The notes below the pieces were generated by a model that saw only the letters and a program-made list of their open reading frames with translations, ran no database searches and was not told the DNA's origin. Of a DNA stretch of 5,053 nucleotides, positions 1-4,404 are shown piece after piece (positions within the stretch are counted from its first letter, which is position 1; every line of letters starts with the position of its first letter). The DNA lies in the NCBI GenBank assembly GCA_050742255.1, contig JBOGHU010000062.1, positions 1 to 5,053 on the forward strand. The letters run 5' to 3'. The position numbers and the translations under genes are program-made. The stretch comes from JBOGHU01 sp050742255. GTDB lineage: Bacteria > Actinomycetota > Acidimicrobiia > Acidimicrobiales > CADCSY01.

Positions 1-616
1 GGCCCTGGCCGGGCGGTGGGGGGAGCTGGACGTGGCCGACGTGGCCGCCGGCCTGCGGGCCGCGGCCGAGCGCGGCTGGGGCGACGGCGACCGGCTGGTG
101 GCCATGGGCAGCTCGGCGGGGGGGTTCACCGTCCTCAACCTCCTGGCCACCCACCCATCCCTCTGCGCGGCCGGAGTAGACCGCTACGGGGTGGTCGACC
201 TGTTCGGGCTGGAGGAGTCCACCCACCGCTTCGAGGCCCACTACCTGCGCTCCCTGATCGGGTCGCTGCCGGAGGCGGCGGACCGCTACCGGGACCGGTC
301 GCCGATCGACCGGGCCGAGCGCATCACCGCCCCGCTGCTGATCCTCCATGGTGAGGACGACGCGGTGGTGCCACCTGCCCAGAGCCGGGCCCTGGCCGAC
401 CGGCTGGCCGCCCTGGGACGGACGGTTGAGCTCCACCTCTACCGCGGCGAGGGCCACGGCTGGGACCGGCCCGAGAGCGTGGTGGACGAGCTGGAGCGCA
501 CCGAGTCCTTCCTCCGCCGCCACGTGGTGCGGCGGAGGGTCGGCGGCTCCGTGGTCCACGAAGCCCCGGGTGTCCCCATCGCCAGCCGCGGCCCGGGGGC
601 TCGTGGTTACCGTTGA
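1..616 (+). CDS. S9-family (prolyl oligopeptidase-like) serine peptidase, C-terminal part
   Basis: Partial gene; its start lies before the window and it is open in frame 2 from base 2. The protein is the C-terminal half of an alpha/beta-hydrolase catalytic domain. The nucleophile elbow GSSAGG (107-124) has its Ser codon at 113-115. The acid motif HGEDDAVVP has its Asp at 359-361. The catalytic His sits in GEGHGW at 455-457. The order and spacing of Ser, Asp and His, together with the HGxxDxxVP and GEGHG(W/F) signatures, match peptidase family S9 (acylaminoacyl peptidase/dipeptidyl peptidase-like), which cleaves short peptides, usually in the cytoplasm. The conserved fold ends near FLRRHV at about 525. 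The following ~28 residues are low-complexity Arg/Gly/Pro and look like a non-conserved tail. The next gene starts 3 nt after the TGA, so the two are probably co-transcribed. A related esterase of the same fold is the alternative. Confidence 0.88.
   Translation, partial: ALAGRWGELDVADVAAGLRAAAERGWGDGDRLVAMGSSAGGFTVLNLLATHPSLCAAGVDRYGVVDLFGLEESTHRFEAHYLRSLIGSLPEAADRYRDRSPIDRAERITAPLLILHGEDDAVVPPAQSRALADRLAALGRTVELHLYRGEGHGWDRPESVVDELERTESFLRRHVVRRRVGGSVVHEAPGVPIASRGPGARGYR
511..538. repeat. Perfect 10-bp inverted repeat (hairpin) in 3' end of hydrolase gene
   Basis: CCTCCGCCGC at 511-520 is exactly complementary to GCGGCGGAGG at 529-538, with an 8-nt loop (CACGTGGT). It covers the codons at the end of the conserved hydrolase fold, just before the low-complexity tail. 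No T-run follows, so a standard intrinsic terminator is not supported. It may simply reflect Arg codons on both sides (LRRH and VRRR). Confidence 0.5.
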
Positions 617-619
617 CCC

Positions 620-1336
620 GTGCTGCTGGCCGAGCTGGAGATCTGGCACAGCCGCCCCATCGTCCCGACCCGCAGGGTGGCGCTGGGGCGCGCTCTGCTG
701 CCGGTGGAGCCCGCTCCCGGGTTCGGTGGCCTGCTCCTCGGCGGGGTGGTGGCCGCCCACGTCGACGAGCTGGATCCCGAGCTGCTGGGGGAGCTGAGCG
801 GGCTGTTGACCGATGTGGGCGCCGGTCGCCGCATCCCCCAGCCCCGGCTCCGGCACCGCTTCCAGGTCGACCGCATCGGGCTGGCCCGCAGCCGCCACCG
901 CCTGGTGGGCCACGGCGACGCCATCGAGTTCGAGCTCGAGGACCGGGGCAGCGCCGCGTCGCAGATCCTCGGCGCCGTCTACGCCGCCGGGAGGGTCGAC
1001 CGACCCCACCGCCCGGTGGTCATGGAGGCGGTGCGACGGGCCGTCCAGTGGCGTGGCCCGCTGGGCCCGGCGTTGGTCGCCCACCTCTCGGGGACGAACG
1101 GGGCCGGGGCCGGCTCGGTGGGCGCCTTCGCCAACCCCGAGCGCTGGGCGCTGACCGTCCTCGGCTTCGAGGACGACGCCGCCCCCGGGCGGGATGCCGT
1201 GCGACGACGCTTCCGTGCCCTGGTGCGGGCCGCTCACCCCGACCACGGCGCCGCCCGCGAGGGAGCGGCCCAGCGGATCCTCGCCCTCAGCGAGGCCCGC
1301 CGCATCCTCCTGGGCGAGGTGTCGGCCCGGGGGTAG
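620..1336 (+). CDS. Protein with unassigned N-terminal domain and C-terminal J domain
   Basis: A 238-residue protein read from GTG 620 (VLLAELEIWHSRP). I do not recognise the N-terminal ~165 residues as a named family. They look globular, with hydrophobic patches (GGLLLGGVVAAHV), a basic stretch around RRIPQPRLRHRF, and no signal peptide or membrane helix. Residues about 176-235 form a compact J domain: a WALTVLGF start as in helix I, a basic helix II (RRRFRALVRAA), the invariant HPD motif at residues 206-208 (1235-1243), then an alanine-rich helix III ending EARRILL. J domains stimulate Hsp70/DnaK ATPase through HPD, so a co-chaperone or adaptor role is inferred. The DnaJ Gly/Phe and zinc-finger regions are absent. 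It starts 3 nt after the hydrolase stop with no convincing Shine-Dalgarno at that site, so translation may depend on the upstream gene. The start is favoured because the conserved-looking sequence begins immediately. Confidence 0.8.
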   Translation: MLLAELEIWHSRPIVPTRRVALGRALLPVEPAPGFGGLLLGGVVAAHVDELDPELLGELSGLLTDVGAGRRIPQPRLRHRFQVDRIGLARSRHRLVGHGDAIEFELEDRGSAASQILGAVYAAGRVDRPHRPVVMEAVRRAVQWRGPLGPALVAHLSGTNGAGAGSVGAFANPERWALTVLGFEDDAAPGRDAVRRRFRALVRAAHPDHGAAREGAAQRILALSEARRILLGEVSARG

Positions 1337-1366
1337 CGGGGATCGCCGCCGGGTATCACGGCCACC

Positions 1367-2214
1367 GTGGAGGTCTCCCACCCCGACAAGGTCCTCTTCC
1401 CCGCCGACGGCACCACCTAGGCCGACCTGGTCGAGTACTACCGCAAGGTCGCCGCCGCCATGATCCCCCACCTGGCCGGCCGCCCCCTCATGCTCCAGCG
1501 CTTCCCCGACGGGATCGACGGCCCCGGCTTCTACCAGAAGGAGGCGCCTGGCCACTTCCCGGGCTGGGTGAGACGGGTGGAGGTGGCCAAGGAGGGTGGC
1601 ACGGTCACCCACGTGGTCTGCGAGGACGAGGCCACCCTCGCCTACCTGGCCAACCAGGACTGCATCACCCTCCACGCCTGGCTGAGCCGGGCTGACCGCC
1701 TCGACCACCCCGACCGCCTGGTCTTCGACCTCGATCCCTCGACCGAGGACTTCGGGGTGGTGAGGGCCACGGCCACGAGCCTGGCCGGCGTCCTCGACGA
1801 CCTGGGCCTGGTGCCCCACGTGCAGTCGACCGGCTCGCGGGGCCTCCACGTGGTCGCGCCCTTGGACCGGCGGGCGGTGTTCGAGACGGTGCGGGCGTTC
1901 GCCCGGGACGTGGCCCAGGTGGTGGTGGCCGACGACCCGGGCCACCGGACCCTCGAGATGCGCCGGCCCAGACGGCCGTGGCCCCCTACGCGGTGGGGGC
2001 CCGGACCGGCGCCCCGGTGGCGACGCCCCTGGCGTGGGAGGAGCTGGGTAGGCGGGGTGCCGGCCCCCGCCGCCACACGATGGCCAACCTCCTCCGCCGG
2101 CTGGGCCAGCGCCCAGACCCCTGGGCCGACATCGGCGACGGGGCCCGTCCCCTCGACGGTGCCCGTCGGCGCCTCGACGCCCTCCTCGGCGAGCGGTCCG
2201 GTACCGCTACCTGA
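1367..2214 (+). pseudogene. Broken LigD-type DNA repair polymerase (primase-polymerase domain)
   Basis: The reading frame from GTG 1367 (VEVSHPDKVLFPADGTT) is a stand-alone LigD polymerase domain, the archaeo-eukaryotic primase-type enzyme that fills or extends ends in bacterial non-homologous end joining. Recognisable parts are the HPDKVLFP start, LAGRPLMLQRFPDG, FYQKEAP, the catalytic DLDPS (Asp codons at 1727 and 1733) and STGSRGLHVVAPL. There are two lesions. A TAG at 1418-1420 interrupts DGTT-x-ADLVEYY, where relatives carry Lys (AAG). Near 1966 the frame changes directly from LEMRR to AQTAVAPYAV, omitting about 16 expected residues; continuation to TGA 2212-2214 is in another frame. The span is 848 nt; restoring 49 nt gives exactly 299 codons. 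The missing piece should hold the R-x-GR-x-F-x-D segment with the third metal-binding Asp (D227 in M. tuberculosis LigD). No ku or ligase gene is visible nearby. A reinitiated fragment from ATG 1460 is possible but would lack the active site. Assembly error is the main alternative. Confidence 0.85.
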
Positions 2215-2719
2215 GCGTCGGGGCGGTCGATCGCGACATGGCCTGGAACGCCATCACCGCCGCCGAGACGTCGCCGACGGCGTCGACGAACGAGATCTCG
2301 GACACGGGGACCCCGTAGGGCACGAGGCGTTCCCGCACCGCGCCCACACCCGGCTGCGACGCCGTCTCCCGCACCACGAGGAGGCTGGCCGGGTAGCCGA
2401 ACTGGCCCCGGATCCCGTCCTCGTCGATGAGCACCGCTCCCCACAGCCCCACCTCGCCCGCCACCAGGACCTCGTCGTGGGGCAGGCACAGCCCGTGGCC
2501 GGCCAGGGTGGCGAGGTCCCCGGCGCCGTAGACCCCGCAGCCGCAGCCCGGGGCGGGCGCAGGGTGGCCACCACCCACGCAGGCAGCCCGGACCGGCCGG
2601 CCCGGCACCCACTCGACCCGCCTCTGGGTGATCGACCGCAGCCAGCCCTCGCTCCCCAGCGCCCAGTAGCGCCAGCCGATCAGCGGGCGGTCGGCTGGCC
2701 GGTCCTGGGCGCCGCTCAT
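2207..2719 (-). CDS. Hypothetical protein with C-x4-H-x6-C-x-C cluster
   Basis: A 170-residue protein from ATG 2717-2719, ending with TAG at 2207-2209. I do not know a named family. It starts with GWRYWAL and a Trp-rich basic region (WLRS, VEWVPG). A Cys/His cluster follows, at C47, H52, C59 and C61 (AACVGGGHPAPAPGCGCGVY), a plausible metal site. The next part (LVAGEVGLWGAVLIDEDGIRGQFGYP) resembles alternating beta strands. I recall similar GWR-x-W / H-AP-x-C-x-CG-x-Y / G-x-V-x-LWG proteins in actinobacteria annotated only as hypothetical, but this is memory and was not searched. It lies 19 nt downstream of the 80-residue gene on the same strand and is probably its operon partner. Its 3' end overlaps the damaged polymerase gene by 8 bp, tail to tail. 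The plus-strand frame through this region is Arg/Pro-rich with no domain pattern, which supports the minus strand as coding. Confidence 0.78.
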   Translation of the reverse strand: MSGAQDRPADRPLIGWRYWALGSEGWLRSITQRRVEWVPGRPVRAACVGGGHPAPAPGCGCGVYGAGDLATLAGHGLCLPHDEVLVAGEVGLWGAVLIDEDGIRGQFGYPASLLVVRETASQPGVGAVRERLVPYGVPVSEISFVDAVGDVSAAVMAFQAMSRSTAPTLR

Positions 2720-2738
2720 GGACCGGAGCGGACCGACC

Positions 2739-2981
2739 TCAGCCCTGGCGGTCCAGGGAGCGTTGGGCCTCGACCCACCGCCCCGACTCGGGGAAGGCGG
2801 GATCGACCGTGCAGGTGGAGTCCGGATCGGGCTGCCACAGGTCGGAGGCCTGCTCGTAGCAGGCGGGGTGGAAGACCATGGCGGTCGGGCACATCATGCT
2901 TCCCACCGACAGCTCGGCCCGCTGGGCCTCGGACGGGTCCACCTCCCCCCCGCACACGTCGCACAGCTCGGCGTTGATCAT
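2739..2981 (-). CDS. Small Cys/His-rich hypothetical protein (probable zinc-binding)
   Basis: An 80-residue acidic protein from ATG 2979-2981 to TGA 2739-2741. I do not recognise a named family. The metal-site pattern is C7-x2-C10 (CDVCGG), C31 (MMCPTAM), then H38-x2-C41 (FHPACYEQA), with an extra C57. The two half-knuckles separated by ~20 residues resemble a treble-clef or LIM-like zinc fold, consistent with a structural zinc rather than catalysis. No signal peptide or membrane helix is seen. It is the first gene of a two-gene minus-strand unit, 19 nt before the 170-residue Cys/His protein, so the two may work together. The start is supported by a TAGACT box 6 nt upstream, as in leaderless actinobacterial mRNAs, and by the CDVC motif beginning almost at once. 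Confidence 0.75.
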   Translation of the reverse strand: MINAELCDVCGGEVDPSEAQRAELSVGSMMCPTAMVFHPACYEQASDLWQPDPDSTCTVDPAFPESGRWVEAQRSLDRQG

Positions 2982-2987
2982 GTCCCT

Positions 2988-2993
2988 AGTCTA
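2988..2993 (-). promoter_or_regulatory. Candidate -10 box, leaderless promoter of the minus-strand pair
   Basis: Read on the minus strand, TAGACT (2993 to 2988) is followed by 6 nt and then the ATG of the 80-residue gene. A TAnnnT box about 7 nt before an A of ATG is the arrangement of leaderless transcripts, which are common in actinobacteria. No recognisable -35 hexamer lies at 16-18 nt spacing. Because the region is so GC-rich, an AT-containing box at this exact place is more notable than it would be elsewhere. Confidence 0.4.
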
Positions 2994-3052
2994 GCCCCGT
3001 TTCAGGCCCGCCCCGGGGGGGCCGCGACCGCCCCGCCGGGCCGACGTGCCAC

Positions 3053-3071
3053 TAGGTGTGCAATGCACCTA
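3053..3071. promoter_or_regulatory. Hyphenated palindrome TAGGTG-N7-CACCTA, possible operator
   Basis: TAGGTG at 3053-3058 is exactly mirrored by CACCTA at 3066-3071 around a 7-nt centre. The central part also forms a second offset palindrome, GTGCA-A-TGCAC (3058-3068). It lies in the divergent intergenic region, about 23 bp before the oxidase start and about 70 bp from the minus-strand start, so it could be an operator for either. The AGGT/ACCT ends recall DtxR/IdeR boxes, but the spacing is two bases longer than the 19-bp consensus, so no regulator is assigned. Confidence 0.35.
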
Positions 3072-3082
3072 TCGCAGCTGAC

Positions 3083-3087
3083 GGAGG
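3083..3087 (+). promoter_or_regulatory. Shine-Dalgarno GGAGG of the multicopper oxidase gene
   Basis: GGAGG ends 6 nt before GTG 3094, which is good spacing and is the reason this start was preferred. The competing start, ATG 3130, has no comparable Shine-Dalgarno sequence. It does have TACCAT at 3116-3121, 8 nt upstream, which could act as the -10 box of a leaderless transcript. Confidence 0.45.
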
Positions 3088-3093
3088 CTGACG

Positions 3094-4404
3094 GTGCACG
3101 GGGCGGGACGGTGGCTACCATGCCGTCCCATGCCCGAGAGCGAGGACAGGGCGGCTGGGGGGGGCCCGGCCGGCGCCGAGAGGGAGACCCCGCCGGAGAC
3201 CCCGGGGACGCCGAGGCGGCCGAGGACACCGAAGGACCGGTTGCGGCGAGCCCTGGGGGGCGGGAGGGGGTTCGTCCTCGCCGTGGCGGTGGTGGCGGTG
3301 GTGGCCGTCATCGCCGGCACGGTGGTGGGGCGGGACGGCCCCGGTGACGAGCCCGGGGGGGAGGCGGCGACGGCCACACGGGAGGGCTCGGCGCCCACCG
3401 AGGGTGGCGACCAGCACGGGGGGGCGGCGCCTGCCGACGGCCAGGCCGACCAGCCCGAGGTCCCGGCCCAGGTGGACATGGAGTCGGTGCCGGTGCGCGC
3501 CGAGCGCCGGGTGCGGGCCGAGCCCGAGGTGCGGGCCGGGGTCAAGGTCTTCACCCTCACCGCCGAGCCGGTCCAGTGGGAGTTCATCCCCGGGAAGTCG
3601 GTCACGGCATGGGGCTACAACGGCCAGGTCCCCGGCCCCGAGGTCTGGGTCGACGAGGGCGACCAGGTGCGGATCGAGCTCACCAACCGCCTCCCTGTGC
3701 CCACCACCATCCACTGGCACGGCGTCGCCGTCCCCAACGAGATGGACGGGGTCCCCGGCGTCACCCAGGACCCGATCGAGCCGGGGGAGAGCTTCACCTA
3801 CGAGTTCCGGGCCGAGCCGTCAGGGACGTTCTGGTACCACTCCCACTTCGACTCCGCCCGCCAGCTCGACATGGGCCTCGCCGGCGCCTTCGTCGTCAAG
3901 GGCAGGGACGAGCCCGCCTACGACCGGGACTTCGTCCAGCTGGTGGACGAGTGGATCCGCCTCCAGGACGGGCGCAACGGCTGGGAGGGCGTCGATCACG
4001 CCGGCCACAACCCCGGCGAGTACAACTGGTTCACCATCAACGGGAAGTCCTTCCCCGCCACCGACAACATGGTGGTGCGGGAGGGGGACAGGGTCCGGGT
4101 CCGGGTGGTCAACGCCGGGTTCCAGGCCCACCCCATGCACCTGCACGGCAAGCGCTTCACGGTGGTGGCCAAGGACGGAGCCCCGCTGCCCGCGCCCTAC
4201 CAGGCCGACACGGTGCTGGTGGGGGCGGGGGAGCGGTACGACTTCGAGTTCGTGGCCGACGATCCCGGGTCGTGGATGTTCCACTGCCACATCCTCCACC
4301 ACGTCGGCAACGACGCGGTCGAGCCGGGGGGGCTGATGAACTTCGTGACCTACGAGGGCTACCAGAACGCCTACCAGCGGGAGGAGGGCAAGGGGACGAC
4401 GTGA
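3094..4404 (+). CDS. Membrane-anchored two-domain multicopper oxidase
   Basis: 436 residues from GTG 3094 (424 if ATG 3130 is used). The cytoplasmic tail is Pro/Arg/Glu-rich (1-59), then comes one membrane helix (about 60-78, FVLAVAVVAVVAVIAG), then a polar linker (79-150), then two cupredoxin domains. Domain 1 has HWHG (H207, H209) and WYHSH (H249, H251). Domain 2 has HPMHLHG (H346, H349, H351) and HCHILHH (H397, C398, H399, H403). Together these supply the usual ligands of a type 1 copper and a trinuclear cluster. The only type 1 Cys is in domain 2, as in small-laccase-like two-domain enzymes. Such enzymes oxidise phenols, metals or Cu(I) and reduce O2 to water; the substrate here cannot be read from sequence. 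The loop after H403 is longer than usual and the axial ligand is uncertain. No clear twin-arginine signal is seen, and the helix may act as an uncleaved anchor. The stop overlaps the next start (GTGA), which indicates coupling. Confidence 0.92.
   Translation: MHGAGRWLPCRPMPESEDRAAGGGPAGAERETPPETPGTPRRPRTPKDRLRRALGGGRGFVLAVAVVAVVAVIAGTVVGRDGPGDEPGGEAATATREGSAPTEGGDQHGGAAPADGQADQPEVPAQVDMESVPVRAERRVRAEPEVRAGVKVFTLTAEPVQWEFIPGKSVTAWGYNGQVPGPEVWVDEGDQVRIELTNRLPVPTTIHWHGVAVPNEMDGVPGVTQDPIEPGESFTYEFRAEPSGTFWYHSHFDSARQLDMGLAGAFVVKGRDEPAYDRDFVQLVDEWIRLQDGRNGWEGVDHAGHNPGEYNWFTINGKSFPATDNMVVREGDRVRVRVVNAGFQAHPMHLHGKRFTVVAKDGAPLPAPYQADTVLVGAGERYDFEFVADDPGSWMFHCHILHHVGNDAVEPGGLMNFVTYEGYQNAYQREEGKGTT
3283..3309 (+). 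repeat. 9-bp tandem repeat coding for the membrane helix
   Basis: GTGGCGGTG occurs twice in tandem (3283-3291, 3292-3300), followed by a diverged third copy, GTGGCCGTC (3301-3309). It encodes the Val/Ala core of the oxidase's membrane helix. The repeat keeps the frame, so slippage would lengthen or shorten the helix by three residues at a time. Confidence 0.6.
3493..3546 (+). repeat. Three 18-bp tandem repeats in the oxidase linker (VRAExx)
   Basis: Three consecutive 18-bp units (3493-3510, 3511-3528, 3529-3546) each begin GTGCGSGCCG and encode VRAERR, VRAEPE and VRAGVK. They lie directly before the first cupredoxin strand, at residues 134-151. The charged repeat probably forms the end of the spacer that holds the catalytic domains away from the membrane. 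Confidence 0.6.

Noticed and set aside
613..1695. A 360-codon plus-strand open frame overlapping the J-domain gene
   Set aside because: Its translation is almost wholly Arg/Gly/Pro, typical of an off-frame reading of GC-rich DNA, and it crosses from the J-domain gene into the polymerase gene.
1367..2214. Programmed frameshift or stop readthrough in the polymerase gene
   Set aside because: Neither could restore the ~16 missing residues at the junction, including the expected metal-binding Asp, and no slippery sequence is apparent at 1966. Mutation or assembly error is simpler.
1460..2977. A long open frame of 505 codons on the plus strand
   Set aside because: Only the part up to about 1966 is real polymerase sequence. 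After the deletion junction the frame becomes Arg/Pro/Ala-rich with no domain pattern and runs antisense through two better-supported minus-strand genes.
3053..3071. DtxR/IdeR iron box
   Set aside because: The AGGT and ACCT half-sites are 9 bases apart here rather than the 7 in the consensus, and the centre does not match, so it was kept only as an unassigned palindrome.
3069..3720. Minus-strand open frames opposite the oxidase 5' end
   Set aside because: They are low-complexity Pro/Arg/Ala or His/Gly-rich translations opposite a gene with clear cupredoxin motifs; no supporting start or domain was seen.
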